Assembly (NCBI GenBank): GCA_947503965.1
Contig: CANNFU010000012.1
Span: forward strand, 1-64,000
Reading direction: 5' to 3'
Length of the DNA stretch: 64,000 bases
DNA from: an uncultured Paracoccaceae bacterium
GTDB lineage: Bacteria; Pseudomonadota; Alphaproteobacteria; Rhodobacterales; Rhodobacteraceae
The notes below the pieces were generated by a model. The model was not told where the DNA came from. It searched no databases and was given only the letters and a program-made list of their open reading frames with translations. Position 1 is the stretch's first letter, and every line of letters begins with the position of its first letter. Both the position numbers and the translations under genes were made by a program. Below, piece by piece: positions 18,100 to 27,498 of this stretch.

Positions 18100-18854
18100 A
18101 CCTGACCACCCGAAATCTGAATGGTCTGCCCATTCACGCTGCGCGCGCCCTCCGAACACAACCACATGGCCGCCGCCGTCGTTTCGTCCACCTCCAATAG
18201 CTTGCGATGCCGGTTGCCCTTAGCCATCGCATCAATCGCCCCTTGCTCATCCACGTCAAACCGCTTCATCAAACTGGGGAGCTGGTTGCGCACAATGTCG
18301 GTGTCCACATAACCGGGGCAAAGCGCGTTGAAGGTGATGGGGCGGCGCATGAACTCTTCCGACAGCCCCCGGATCAGGCCGATGACGCCATGTTTGGTGA
18401 CGGTATAGGGAATCGCACCTTTCAAACCGCGCACCCCGGCAATGGAACTGACGACAATCATGCGCCCCGCTTCATCGGGGCCAAGCGTCGCCATTGCGGC
18501 TTGCAGCGTCAAAAATACGCCATCAAGATTGGTCGCCATCATCTCGCGCCATTGGGCCAGGCTGGTTTTTTCAAACGGGCCACCCGTCGCGATCCCGGCA
18601 TTCGCCACGCAAATCTGAACGGGGCCGTGTTTTGCGGCAGCCGCCGCGATCCCGTCACGGACAGATGCCTCGTCAGCGACATCCATCACCATCGGATGCA
18701 GCCGGTCATTCCCGGTGGCGACGTCCTCCAACACATCGGCACGACGCCCTGTGATGGTGACCTCTGCACCCGCCTCGGCAAGTGCAATCGCAATCCCTTT
18801 GCCGATCCCGGTGCCGCCGCCGGTGACCAGCGCGTGTTTTCCTGCATGTTCCAT
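18096..18854 (-). CDS. Short-chain dehydrogenase/reductase (3-hydroxybutyrate dehydrogenase-like)
   Basis: A 252-residue classical SDR. TGGGTGIGKG is the NAD(P)-binding loop, NAGIA the structural motif, and the catalytic Ser and Tyr-x3-Lys are seen in VVSSIAG and YTVTKHG. PGYVDTD follows as usual. The C-terminal part resembles D-3-hydroxybutyrate dehydrogenases, but the substrate is not certain. GGAGGAGG before the ATG at 18854 sets the start. First gene of the kynU operon, so it may act on a product or side-chain of tryptophan degradation. Confidence 0.9.
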   Translation of the reverse strand: MEHAGKHALVTGGGTGIGKGIAIALAEAGAEVTITGRRADVLEDVATGNDRLHPMVMDVADEASVRDGIAAAAAKHGPVQICVANAGIATGGPFEKTSLAQWREMMATNLDGVFLTLQAAMATLGPDEAGRMIVVSSIAGVRGLKGAIPYTVTKHGVIGLIRGLSEEFMRRPITFNALCPGYVDTDIVRNQLPSLMKRFDVDEQGAIDAMAKGNRHRKLLEVDETTAAAMWLCSEGARSVNGQTIQISGGQV

Positions 18855-19145
18855 GAAAGCCTCCTCCGTTGATGATGATGCTACAGGGGCGGGCGGGATC
18901 GGCAAGGGGCAGGAGTTCCTGACCTGACGTCGGCAGGAGGATTGTAAGCCTTTGATCGTAGGCTGAGCACTTGCTGAAAATTGATCAATTAGTCTGTGAA
19001 AGCCTTACTAACGCAAACCTCGCGCCTTTCTGCCTTGGAGGTTAGTTTGGCGGACGAAACCGCCGTCCAAGGACTATGTGCGAATGGCTGCATGAGAGTT
19101 TGACCTTTTTGCTCTCAAGGCCTTAGCTTGCTGTAGCGCAACTAA
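18855..19145. other. Intergenic region with nested inverted repeats
   Basis: No coding signal is convincing here. CCTTGGA (19033-19039) pairs with TCCAAGG (19066-19072), and inside it GGCGG (19049-19053) pairs with CCGCC (19060-19064), forming a nested stem. A second short stem, GAGAG and CTCTC, flanks 19100. No U-tract follows either stem. The region separates the divergent kynU operon and the LysE gene and probably holds both promoters. Confidence 0.4.
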
Positions 19146-19787
19146 ATGAATGCGATGATGGCGATGGAAACGTATTTGATCTATCTGGCAGCGGTTGCGG
19201 TTTTCTTCGCGACACCGCCGGACACCAGTCAGCTTCTCATCATATCGAACAGCGTCAGACATGGGCTGAAACGGAGCGCCTACGCCATTGCCGGAGACCT
19301 GACCGCCAACAGCTTGCAAATGACCGGTGCAGCTTTCGGTCTTGCTGCAATCATCGCGACGTCAGCGAGCGCGTTCATTTGGATCAAATGGCTCGGGGTG
19401 GCCTATTTGGTGTGGATTGGTGTTCAGCTTATTCTCTCAAAAGATCAAACGGACGATGTCGCCGCCGCTGAATGTGGCCAATCGTTTCGGTTGTTTCGTC
19501 AGGGTTTTGTGACGTCGATGGCAAACCCTTTCGCTGTCGTTTTTTTCGGAGCGCTCTTTCCCCAGTTCATCGATCCGACATTGCCTGTTCTGCCCCAGCT
19601 TCTGATTTTAGGTGTCACTTACCTGATCGTAGACGGAGCAATTTTGCTGGTCTGGGGATGGCTTGGAGTCCGCGCGGCAACGGTACTAAGGCGTTTTTCC
19701 TTTGGCTTGGTGAACAAGATTTGCAGCACACTTATGATCGGCGCAGCGGCGTTGCTGGCAAGCAAAGACTTTCAGCCTCAGCGTTAG
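19146..19787 (+). CDS. LysE/RhtB family amino-acid exporter
   Basis: A 213-residue inner-membrane protein with about six helices. The family pattern is seen in the N-terminal PPDTSQLLIISNSVRHGLKRSAYAIAGD (normally PGP...), the central IKWLGVAYLVWIGVQ and the FRQGFVTSMANPFAVVFFGALFPQF motif. These transporters export amino acids or homoserine lactone-like compounds. Four closely spaced in-frame ATGs (19146-19164) leave the exact start open, and no strong ribosome site is seen. It is monocistronic between longer spacers. Its base composition looks somewhat more A/T-rich than the flanking pntAB and kyn genes. Confidence 0.88.
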   Translation: MNAMMAMETYLIYLAAVAVFFATPPDTSQLLIISNSVRHGLKRSAYAIAGDLTANSLQMTGAAFGLAAIIATSASAFIWIKWLGVAYLVWIGVQLILSKDQTDDVAAAECGQSFRLFRQGFVTSMANPFAVVFFGALFPQFIDPTLPVLPQLLILGVTYLIVDGAILLVWGWLGVRAATVLRRFSFGLVNKICSTLMIGAAALLASKDFQPQR

Positions 19788-19920
19788 TAACTGGATCGCA
19801 TTGCTGACATTCATGCGTCGCGCGGCATCCGTCAAAGAGGGCTCAAACCAGACCTTTTCTGTGGGCGTCGGTTTGCCTGTATCGCGTCGGTGGATGACGT
19901 GGAGGTCATAGTCATCTAAT

Positions 19921-20385
19921 GTGCCACAGATGACGATGAAATGGATCGATATTCCCCCTGTCTGGCTGTTGCTGGCCGTTGCGATGACCTGGGTTATGGC
20001 GGATGTGCAGCCTTTGTGGTTGCGTGTTGGTGGCCCGATCGTCGACCTGCTGGGCGGGCTTTTGGTGGGCGGTGGTCTTGTGCTGATGCTGCTGGCCATC
20101 GCCGAGATGCGCAAGCGCCAGACCACCGTGATCCCGCATCAGGAGGCGAGCCATCTGGTCACTAGCGGGATCTTCAAGCGCAGCCGCAATCCGATCTATC
20201 TGGGTGACACGCTGATCCTGGCAGGGCTGGCCCTGCGTTGGGACGCGCCGATTGCCCTGATTCTGGTCCCGCTTTTTATGTTCACCATCACCCAGCGCTT
20301 TATCATCCCCGAAGAGGACCGTCTGCGGCGCAAATTCCGCGCTGAATTTGCCCGCTACTGCGAAAAGACCCGGCGTTGGGTGTGA
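19921..20385 (+). CDS. Isoprenylcysteine/phospholipid methyltransferase-like membrane protein
   Basis: A 154-residue membrane protein of the ICMT/PEMT superfamily, S-adenosylmethionine-dependent methyltransferases. The diagnostic C-terminal half is clear: SGIFKRSRNPIYLGDTL, then the EEDRLRRKFRAEFARYCEKTRRW ending. Three N-terminal helices precede it. The acceptor in bacteria is unknown. The start could be the GTG at 19921 or ATGs at 19930 or 19936. None has a well-spaced ribosome site. Confidence 0.85.
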   Translation: MPQMTMKWIDIPPVWLLLAVAMTWVMADVQPLWLRVGGPIVDLLGGLLVGGGLVLMLLAIAEMRKRQTTVIPHQEASHLVTSGIFKRSRNPIYLGDTLILAGLALRWDAPIALILVPLFMFTITQRFIIPEEDRLRRKFRAEFARYCEKTRRWV

Positions 20386-20426
20386 CTGTTAGCGCCTGAC
20401 AATAAAAGAACGCTACGGCCCCTCCC

Positions 20427-20453
20427 TTGTGAAATATTATGGCGCGCTATAAT
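20427..20453 (+). promoter_or_regulatory. Candidate sigma-70 promoter of pntAB
   Basis: A perfect -10 box TATAAT lies at 20448-20453. TTGTGA (20427-20432) stands 15 bases upstream as a sub-optimal -35. Transcription would begin about 32 bases before the pntA GTG. Confidence 0.45.
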
Positions 20454-20491
20454 CCATCGGGGACTGCAAGCACAAATACGGGGGATGGTCC

Positions 20492-22072
20492 GTGAAAATC
20501 GGCACACCAAAAGAGATTATTGCGGGCGAGGATCGGGTCGCGATGACCCCGGCCTCGGCCAGGGATCTGCAGAAGCTGGGTTATGATTGCGTGATCGAAA
20601 CGGGCGCTGGCCTGAAGGCTGGTTTTTCCGACGACACCTATAAAGAGGCCGGCGTTGAGGTCGTGAAAACAGCCGCGGCCCTTTACAAGGCCGCTGATAT
20701 CATCGCCAAGGTGCGTCCCCCCGAAGATGCCGAGGTCAAGCGCTTGCGCGAAGGCCAGACGCTGATTTCCTTCTTCTATCCGGCCCAGAATGAAAAGCTG
20801 ATGGAGGCCGCCAACAAACAGGGTGCCACTGTCATCGCGATGGACATGGTGCCGCGCATATCCCGTGCGCAGAAGATGGACGCGCTGTCGTCCATGGCGA
20901 ATATCGCGGGTTATCGCGCGGTGATTGAGGCGGGCAACAATTTTGGCCGGTTCTTTACCGGTCAGGTGACTGCCGCCGGTAAGGTGCCGCCTGCCAAGGT
21001 GCTGGTTGTGGGTGCTGGTGTTGCGGGGCTTGCGGCAATCGGGACCGCCACGTCGCTGGGTGCGATCACCTATGCGTTCGACGTGCGCCCCGAAGTGGCC
21101 GAACAGGTTGAATCGATGGGGGCGCAGTTTGTATTCCTCGATTTCGAAGAGGAACAGCAGGACGGGTCCGCGACAGGGGGCTATGCCGCTGTGTCTTCGC
21201 CGGAATTTGCTGCGGCCCAGTTGGCGAAGTTCCGCGAGATCGCGCCGGATATGGATATCGTGATCACCACGGCGCTGATCCCGGGCCGTGACGCGCCGGA
21301 GCTTTGGACCAAGGATATGGTCGAGAGCATGAAGCCGGGTTCGGTGATTGTGGACCTTGCGGCTGAACGTGGCGGGAACTGCAAGCTGACTGTGAAGGAC
21401 GAGAAAATCGTCACCAATAATGGTGTGACGATCATCGGTTACACCGATTTCCCCAGCCGGATGGCCGCGCAATCCTCGACCCTTTATGCCACCAATATTC
21501 GCCATATGATGACGGATCTGACGCCCGAGAAGGACGGTGTGGCCAACCACAATATGGATGATGACGTGATCCGGGGCGCCACGGCCACCCATAAGGGTGA
21601 GATCACGTTCCCGCCGCCGCCGCCCAAGGTGGCCGCGATTGCGGCACAGCCGAAAAAGGCCCCGCCCAAGGAGTTGACGGCTGAGGAGAAGCGCGCGCAA
21701 GAAGTGGCGGCGTTCAAGGCGGAGACCCGCAATCAGGTGACGCTGCTGGCCGTTGGCGCGGCACTGATCCTTGGCATCGGCATGATCCCGGGGATGCCTG
21801 CGAGCTTCATGCAGCATTTCATCGTCTTCGTGCTGGCGGTTTTTGTCGGCTTCCAGGTGATCTGGAATGTCGCCCATTCGCTGCACACACCGCTGATGGC
21901 TGTGACCAATGCGATTTCGTCGATCATCATTCTGGGCGCGCTGATCCAGATTGGATCGACCAGCGTGCTGATCACCATATTGGCCGCGCTTGGTATATTC
22001 ATGGCAGCGATCAATATCTTCGGTGGCTTCCTTGTGACACGGCGCATGCTCGCCATGTTCCAGAAATCTTGA
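20492..22072 (+). CDS. pntA: NAD(P) transhydrogenase subunit alpha
   Basis: Proton-translocating transhydrogenase alpha chain (NADPH formation from NADH using the proton gradient), 526 residues in the E. coli-like fused layout. Residues 1-375 form the NAD(H)-binding domain I, starting MKIGTPKEI and including [13 protein letters not shown] and the mobile-loop region. A proline-rich linker (PPPPPK, about 376-382) and an alanine/lysine-rich stretch follow. Three to four membrane helices (about 420-520) end the chain. It starts with GTG after a purine-rich GGGGGATGG. pntB follows after 13 bases. Confidence 0.96.
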   Translation: MKIGTPKEIIAGEDRVAMTPASARDLQKLGYDCVIETGAGLKAGFSDDTYKEAGVEVVKTAAALYKAADIIAKVRPPEDAEVKRLREGQTLISFFYPAQNEKLMEAANKQGATVIAMDMVPRISRAQKMDALSSMANIAGYRAVIEAGNNFGRFFTGQVTAAGKVPPAKVLVVGAGVAGLAAIGTATSLGAITYAFDVRPEVAEQVESMGAQFVFLDFEEEQQDGSATGGYAAVSSPEFAAAQLAKFREIAPDMDIVITTALIPGRDAPELWTKDMVESMKPGSVIVDLAAERGGNCKLTVKDEKIVTNNGVTIIGYTDFPSRMAAQSSTLYATNIRHMMTDLTPEKDGVANHNMDDDVIRGATATHKGEITFPPPPPKVAAIAAQPKKAPPKELTAEEKRAQEVAAFKAETRNQVTLLAVGAALILGIGMIPGMPASFMQHFIVFVLAVFVGFQVIWNVAHSLHTPLMAVTNAISSIIILGALIQIGSTSVLITILAALGIFMAAINIFGGFLVTRRMLAMFQKS

Positions 22073-22085
22073 GAGGAACAGGGCA

Positions 22086-23603
22086 ATGGAAAATGCATTC
22101 ACGATTGCGGCCTATGTTGTCGCGGGTATTCTTTTCATCCTGTCGCTGGGCGGTCTGTCGGGGCAGGAAAGCGCCAAGCGCGCGGTCTGGTATGGCATCG
22201 TCGGGATGGCGATTGCGGTCTTTGCCACGCTGATCGGGCCGGGGTCCGGTCTGGGGATTGTTTCGATCATCCTGATCGCGTTGGGCGCGGCTGTGGGCTA
22301 TCAACTGGCCACAAAGGTCGAGATGACCCAGATGCCGGAGCTTGTGGCAATCATGCACTCGCTGGTGGGTCTGGCCGCCGTCTTTGTCGGCTTCAACGCT
22401 GATCTGATGATCAACTATATCGGTGGCATTTACGAGGCCAATGGTCAGGTTTTGGGTGTTGTCGGCGATGATGGCATCACGGCGATTGGACTGCCGAAAG
22501 AGGTCTATGACGGGCTGAGCGCCTTTGGTCAGCTGATCGCCAAGAAGTCGAGTGTCGAGATTGGTATTCTGCGTGTTGAACTGGTGCTGGGGATCTGGAT
22601 TGGCGCGGTGACGTTCACCGGGTCAGTGATTGCCTACGCCAAGTTGGCGGGTTCGTCTTCGAAGCTGCCGTTTCAGGTAGATACCAGTGCCAAGAAACTG
22701 CCGGGCGGGCATTTGCTGAATGCCGGTGCGGCGGCGCTGTCGGTGCTTTTGCTGTTTGTCTATCTGACCGGTGGCGGGTCCTGGGCGCTTGTCCTGCTGA
22801 CGCTGGCGGGCCTGTTCATCGGTTATCACCTGATCATGGGGATCGGCGGGGCGGATATGCCTGTCGTTGTGTCCATGCTGAACAGCTATTCCGGCTGGGC
22901 GGCGGCGGCGATTGGTTTCAGCCTCGGCAATGATCTGTTGATCGTTGTCGGTGCCTTGGTCGGGTCGTCCGGTGCGATCCTGTCTTACATCATGTGCAAG
23001 GCAATGAACCGGTCCTTTGTCAGCGTGATCCTGGGCGGTTTTGGCGGCCCTGCGGGTGAGCAGATGGCCGTGGAAGGTGAGCAGGTGGCGATTGATGCTG
23101 ATGGCGTTGCCACGGCCCTGAACGAGGCTGATAGCATCATAATCATTCCCGGCTACGGGATGGCGGTGGCACAGGCGCAGACGGCTGTGGCCGAACTGGT
23201 CAAGAAGCTGCGTGCGAAGGGCAAGACTGTGCGTTTCGCTATTCACCCTGTGGCGGGCCGTTTGCCGGGCCATATGAACGTGCTGCTGGCCGAGGCGAAG
23301 GTGCCTTATGACATCGTGATGGAGATGGACGAGATCAATGACGACTTCCCCAATACGGATGTCGCCATTGTCATCGGCTCCAATGACATCGTGAACCCGG
23401 CCGCACAGGACGACCCCAACAGCCCCATCGCCGGCATGCCGGTGCTGGAATGCTGGAAGGCCAAGCAGGTGTTCGTGTCCAAGCGCGGGCAGGGCACGGG
23501 GTATTCGGGCATCGAGAACCCGCTGTTTTTCAAGGACAACACGCGGATGTTCTATGGCGATGCGAAGGCGTCATTGGATACCTTGTTGCCCAAGATCGAC
23601 TGA
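22086..23603 (+). CDS. pntB: NAD(P) transhydrogenase subunit beta
   Basis: A 505-residue beta chain. About eight to nine membrane helices fill the first 300 residues, including the proton-channel region [20 protein letters not shown]. The NADP(H)-binding domain III follows, with [36 protein letters not shown], and [11 protein letters not shown]. The C-terminus [12 protein letters not shown] is typical. It is somewhat longer than E. coli PntB (462), mostly through an extra periplasmic segment near residues 115-150. It is followed by an intrinsic terminator. Confidence 0.96.
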   Translation: MENAFTIAAYVVAGILFILSLGGLSGQESAKRAVWYGIVGMAIAVFATLIGPGSGLGIVSIILIALGAAVGYQLATKVEMTQMPELVAIMHSLVGLAAVFVGFNADLMINYIGGIYEANGQVLGVVGDDGITAIGLPKEVYDGLSAFGQLIAKKSSVEIGILRVELVLGIWIGAVTFTGSVIAYAKLAGSSSKLPFQVDTSAKKLPGGHLLNAGAAALSVLLLFVYLTGGGSWALVLLTLAGLFIGYHLIMGIGGADMPVVVSMLNSYSGWAAAAIGFSLGNDLLIVVGALVGSSGAILSYIMCKAMNRSFVSVILGGFGGPAGEQMAVEGEQVAIDADGVATALNEADSIIIIPGYGMAVAQAQTAVAELVKKLRAKGKTVRFAIHPVAGRLPGHMNVLLAEAKVPYDIVMEMDEINDDFPNTDVAIVIGSNDIVNPAAQDDPNSPIAGMPVLECWKAKQVFVSKRGQGTGYSGIENPLFFKDNTRMFYGDAKASLDTLLPKID

Positions 23604-23629
23604 TAGGTGGATTATACCCACCCTAAACG

Positions 23630-23662
23630 GCCCCGCCATGATTTTGGCGGGGCTATTTTTTG
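23630..23662 (+). terminator. Intrinsic terminator of pntAB
   Basis: GCCCCGCC (23630-23637) pairs perfectly with GGCGGGGC (23646-23653) around an 8-base loop, followed directly by a T-rich run (TATTTTTTG). It stands 27 bases after the pntB stop. Confidence 0.9.
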
Positions 23663-23912
23663 TGATAGATATTGGACTGTAATGGCCAATACTGTCGTTG
23701 CGCGGTCCGCGTGGCCGATGTCGGGTTTGAGCCCGAAGGAACCGATGTTGTATTGAGCATGAATGGCTGCTTTCAGTTTTGGCGCCGTTTCTCATTTTCG
23801 TGACAAGTCACATGCACTTGTATTGCCTGCCTTAGGCAGCGAAGTACGATGTCCCTACGTATCTGAACTTTCCTGACTAGCCTCCAGCTTCGATTTGGGC
23901 CAATTTCGCGTC
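23663..23912. other. Spacer upstream of the AraC-type regulator
   Basis: About 250 bases without a convincing gene. The sequence is less GC-rich than pntAB and likely contains the promoter of the regulator. I see no clear palindrome or riboswitch-like fold. Confidence 0.3.
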
Positions 23913-25118
23913 ATGCAAAACGCCGCCGTCGAAATGATCTCACTCGCCACCATTGCGATTGCGCTTTTCGGGGTCGTTTTCTGTTTGATGCAGCAGCAGT
24001 TTCAGGTGGTCTACCGCAGTTTTGCGCTCTTTTTAGTTGCTGTAGCGGCAAACAACCTGCCAGCGGCACTCGCGCCATTGCTTGACGCTGAGCGCGCAAT
24101 GGAAACGCACTTCATTATGACGATGATTGCGGTTGTTAGCGCCTTGTGTCTAGCACTATTTTTCTGGATCTACGTATTTGTCCTGACGTCGAACACGCAA
24201 AGTCGCCCTGCTCATCTTGCGGCACATCTCTTCTTGCCCGCCTGCGCATTGGCGACAGGAACTATGCTGGTATTTGCGGTGCCCGATCTTTGGTCGATCC
24301 GTCTTGCAAATGATTACGTCGTACCGTCCGGTTGGCCAACCGCACTGGCTGTTATTCTGAAAGTGCTGGCCTTTTCCATTTATCCCCAACTGGCATTCTA
24401 CATCGTCTTGATCCTGCGCCGCCTGGTCCGGTACCGCCATCAGCTTCGCGATGTGTATGCCAGTACCGAACAGCATGAGCTGAACTGGATTTATGTTATC
24501 GGCAGTCTCGGGGTCCTGTTCTGGCTGGCACAGATCCTGAACCTCACCATTGCTTTGGGTTTTGAACGGACCTTGCTGCCGTCGGCTATTTTCCCTTGGG
24601 TTGGCTTCGGCTTGTTCACAGCTGCCACGTTATGGGGATTACGTCAGCGGCCAGGACTGGTCCCTGTCGATCAGCTCCACGAGACAGCAGTAGAGGCGCT
24701 TGAAACCGCAAAATACCAAAAATCTGCGCTGACTGCGGATGCATCGGTCCGTATCGAACGAAAGCTGCGCGCGGCCATGGACGTCGCGCACCTGTATCGT
24801 GATCCCAATCTTTCGCTCTGGGTCTTGGCGCGACATGTGGGTGCATCCCCAAACTACATCTCTCAAACGCTCAACGACGTCATCGGGCAGAATTTCTTTG
24901 ATTTTGTGAATGGTTACCGGATCGCAGATGCCACATGCCGGTTGGTAAGTACCGATGAATCGGTTTTGACGATCACATATGACGTCGGCTTCAACACCCG
25001 GTCGTCGTTTTATGCCGCCTTCAAAAGGGTGACGGGACAGACCCCGGTAGCTTACCGAAAAAAAATGTCCGAGCCTACGGGACCGGACGACAGAACGGTG
25101 CATCCTCGCCAAACCTGA
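23913..25118 (+). CDS. Membrane-anchored AraC family transcriptional regulator
   Basis: A 401-residue regulator with a seven-helix membrane sensor (about residues 10-245) and a C-terminal AraC/XylS double helix-turn-helix (about 285-385). The second HTH has the typical VLTITYDVGFNTRSSFYAAFKRVTGQTPVAYRK-like ending, where the GF-N-R-S-F-A-FK pattern is diagnostic. This layout belongs to the group in which a 7TM domain replaces the usual arabinose-binding domain. An in-frame TTG lies six codons upstream (23895), but the ATG is preferred. The serine hydrolase starts 30 bases downstream, so the two are probably co-transcribed and may sense or act on the same envelope ligand. Confidence 0.88.
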   Translation: MQNAAVEMISLATIAIALFGVVFCLMQQQFQVVYRSFALFLVAVAANNLPAALAPLLDAERAMETHFIMTMIAVVSALCLALFFWIYVFVLTSNTQSRPAHLAAHLFLPACALATGTMLVFAVPDLWSIRLANDYVVPSGWPTALAVILKVLAFSIYPQLAFYIVLILRRLVRYRHQLRDVYASTEQHELNWIYVIGSLGVLFWLAQILNLTIALGFERTLLPSAIFPWVGFGLFTAATLWGLRQRPGLVPVDQLHETAVEALETAKYQKSALTADASVRIERKLRAAMDVAHLYRDPNLSLWVLARHVGASPNYISQTLNDVIGQNFFDFVNGYRIADATCRLVSTDESVLTITYDVGFNTRSSFYAAFKRVTGQTPVAYRKKMSEPTGPDDRTVHPRQT

Positions 25119-25148
25119 TCAAGTTATGATGTATCAGGAGACCCAAAG

Positions 25149-26348
25149 ATGACCCGAAAACGCGGCTCGGCTGTATTGCGCGTGAACATGCGATCGTTTT
25201 GCAAAAATTATTCCCTGTCAGATCCAAATCGGGGCCCATTTGGCGATCCACAGCGGATCATTTGGGCGGCAGTCATACTGGTATCAGGCTGTGCAGTAGC
25301 GGCAGTGCAAGGCGCAAACGTTGAGGCGGTTTTTGACAGCGTCGCGCGCGCAAACCCCGAATTTGCGATCAGCACATCATATGTCATGAATGACGATGAC
25401 CCTGTCGTCATGACTGCGGGCCCCACAAGAAAAGACGGCTCCATCATGGTGGCCAACGATGCGCGCTGGCATTTGGGCAGTATCGGCAAATCGTTCACCG
25501 CGACCTTGATCATGCGATTGGTGCAGCAAGGTTTATTAGACCTAGACGCGCCCATCGCCACCCACCTGCCTGCGTATCGCGACACCATGCATCCTGATTG
25601 GCAAGCCGCGACATTGCGACGGCTGTTGAGCCATACGTCCGGTATACCGCCCAATGCTTCAAGGCTGATGATGCTGCGAACTTGGGATGAGGCGCCATAC
25701 GCCGGGCGACGCGCCATACTTTCAGCGATGTGGGATAAACCGTTGCGTCGCAACGCGGGCGATTTTCGATACTCCAACCTTGGTTATGTTATGGCTGGGG
25801 TAATCGCAGAAGAGGTCACCCAATCATCTTGGGAAGACTTGATCCTATCCGAAATCGCAGCACCGCTCGGGTTGACCTCGCTTGGATTTGGACCGCCGAC
25901 ACAGGCGGAGGCGCCATGGGGGCATGGGAGTCTTCTTGGCCTAGGGCTCAAGCGTCCGGCTGATCCGGCCAACATCCGCTCGGACAATCCAAGATGGATG
26001 GGTCCTGCTGGAACGATCCACCTTAACATGGCCGAATTGGCAAAATGGGGCCAGGTGCACATTCAGGCGTGTCAGGGGCGGTTGCCAAACTTTTTGACCC
26101 AAGCCAACTGCCAAACCATGCAAACGCCTGTTTCGGAGAACTATGGCCTTGGATGGGTTATTCAGACAGCAGAAAACGGAGAGCGCCTTATCTGGCACAA
26201 CGGGTCAAATACAAAATGGTATGCAGAGTTGGCCGTATTTCCAGAGCAAGAGATCGTCGTCGCAGCGGCCACAAATGTCTTCGCGGCACGGCGTGTGCAC
26301 GGGCTTGCACTGGGTATCAGCGACAGGTTGGTTGATGACCGACAATAG
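25149..26348 (+). CDS. Class C beta-lactamase-like serine hydrolase
   Basis: A 399-residue penicillin-binding-protein/esterase-fold enzyme. The catalytic S-x-x-K is S111-I-G-K114, the second motif is the YSN within FRYSNLGYV, and the third is HNG in IWHNGSNTKW. It carries a long, basic N-terminus, then a hydrophobic segment (about residues 37-54) containing LVSGC (Cys48), a possible lipobox although unusually far from the start. It is probably periplasmic, anchored or lipidated. Substrates in this family range from D-amino peptides to esters. It follows the AraC regulator on the same strand. Confidence 0.88.
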   Translation: MTRKRGSAVLRVNMRSFCKNYSLSDPNRGPFGDPQRIIWAAVILVSGCAVAAVQGANVEAVFDSVARANPEFAISTSYVMNDDDPVVMTAGPTRKDGSIMVANDARWHLGSIGKSFTATLIMRLVQQGLLDLDAPIATHLPAYRDTMHPDWQAATLRRLLSHTSGIPPNASRLMMLRTWDEAPYAGRRAILSAMWDKPLRRNAGDFRYSNLGYVMAGVIAEEVTQSSWEDLILSEIAAPLGLTSLGFGPPTQAEAPWGHGSLLGLGLKRPADPANIRSDNPRWMGPAGTIHLNMAELAKWGQVHIQACQGRLPNFLTQANCQTMQTPVSENYGLGWVIQTAENGERLIWHNGSNTKWYAELAVFPEQEIVVAAATNVFAARRVHGLALGISDRLVDDRQ

Positions 26349-26541
26349 CTTTCGGCGAAGTTGGACGTCTTCCGCAGGATTCTTGGCGTGCCAACCGTTG
26401 AGCGGCCTTCGGAGCAATCGCAACGAATGGCAAGTTTGTCCCGCGCTGCCGTCATTGACCAAGCACGGACCGCAAACTGTCGCTTTGGTTATGCCCGCCG
26501 CTGGATCATCTCCAATCTTGCCGGACCTTAACCCTGCCGGA

Positions 26542-27498
26542 TCATAGGCCTCTGATCCGCGGATCAAGCGCGTCGCGCAGACCGTCACCGATATAATTCA
26601 CCGCCAGAACGGTCAGTGAAATCGCCATACCGGGCCAGATCACGCGTTCTGGAAAGGCGGTCATACGGTCCACGCTGTCAAACAGGATCTTGCCCCAGGT
26701 CGGGAAATCCGATGGGAAACCGAGGCCCAGAAAAGACAATGCGCTTTCCGTGATAATCGCCGTGGCCAGCCCCAGGGTGGCCGACACCATGATCGGTGAG
26801 AGCACATTTGGCAGAACATGCCGCGTGATCATGCGGCGGGGCGGGGTGCCGATGGAACGGGCGGCCAGCACGAACTCCCGCTCTTTCAAGGCCATCACAT
26901 CGCCACGCACAATCCGTGCGGTTTGCATCCAGGAGGTGATGCCAATGCCGATTACGATCAGCAGAAAAATCCCGTTCTCTGGCCCGAACGCCGCACGCAG
27001 CGGATCACGAAACAGCAGCATCATCACCAGCAGCAACGGCAATAAAGGCAATGACAGAACCAGATCTGTAAAGCGCATCAGCGGCCAGTCCAGCCGCCGG
27101 AAATACCCCGCCAACACGCCAACAAGCGTTCCGATCAGAACTGCAAGGATCATCGCGGTCCAGCCCACGGCAAGGCTGATCCGCCCCCCTTGCATGATAT
27201 TGGCCATGATATCGCGGCCCAGATGGTCGGTGCCCATGGGGCGTGCCCAACTGACCTTGGCATCGCCATCCCAGATCGCGGTATAGATCGGGCGCACATC
27301 CTTGTTGCGGATATCCAGCTTGCCAGGGTCCACATCCCAGATCAGCGGCCCGGCCGTGCAGAACAGTGTGATAAAGGTCAGGAAAAACAGGCCTGCCATC
27401 GCGCCTTTATGGCTGCGGAACTGGTCCCACACATCCCACCACTGGTTGCGGGCCTTTTCGTCTTTTGCGGTCTCTGTCGCCAAGGACACGTCAGTCAT
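26542..27498 (-). CDS. Peptide/nickel-type ABC transporter permease (DppC/OppC-like)
   Basis: A 318-residue inner-membrane permease with an N-terminal cytoplasmic stretch and six helices. The EAA loop that docks to the ATPases is seen in REFVLAARSIGTPPRRMITRHVLPN. The GTDHLGRDIMANIMQGGRISL segment after the first periplasmic loop is diagnostic of the OppC/DppC group. The ATG at 27498 follows GAGG and overlaps the partner permease stop by eight bases. It is the last gene of the five-gene importer operon. Confidence 0.95.
   Translation of the reverse strand: MTDVSLATETAKDEKARNQWWDVWDQFRSHKGAMAGLFFLTFITLFCTAGPLIWDVDPGKLDIRNKDVRPIYTAIWDGDAKVSWARPMGTDHLGRDIMANIMQGGRISLAVGWTAMILAVLIGTLVGVLAGYFRRLDWPLMRFTDLVLSLPLLPLLLVMMLLFRDPLRAAFGPENGIFLLIVIGIGITSWMQTARIVRGDVMALKEREFVLAARSIGTPPRRMITRHVLPNVLSPIMVSATLGLATAIITESALSFLGLGFPSDFPTWGKILFDSVDRMTAFPERVIWPGMAISLTVLAVNYIGDGLRDALDPRIRGL

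Noticed and set aside
20447..22102. A 551-codon open frame antisense to pntA
   Set aside because: It mirrors pntA, is extremely rich in His and Arg as expected from the complement of a GC-rich gene, and has no ribosome site or family motif.
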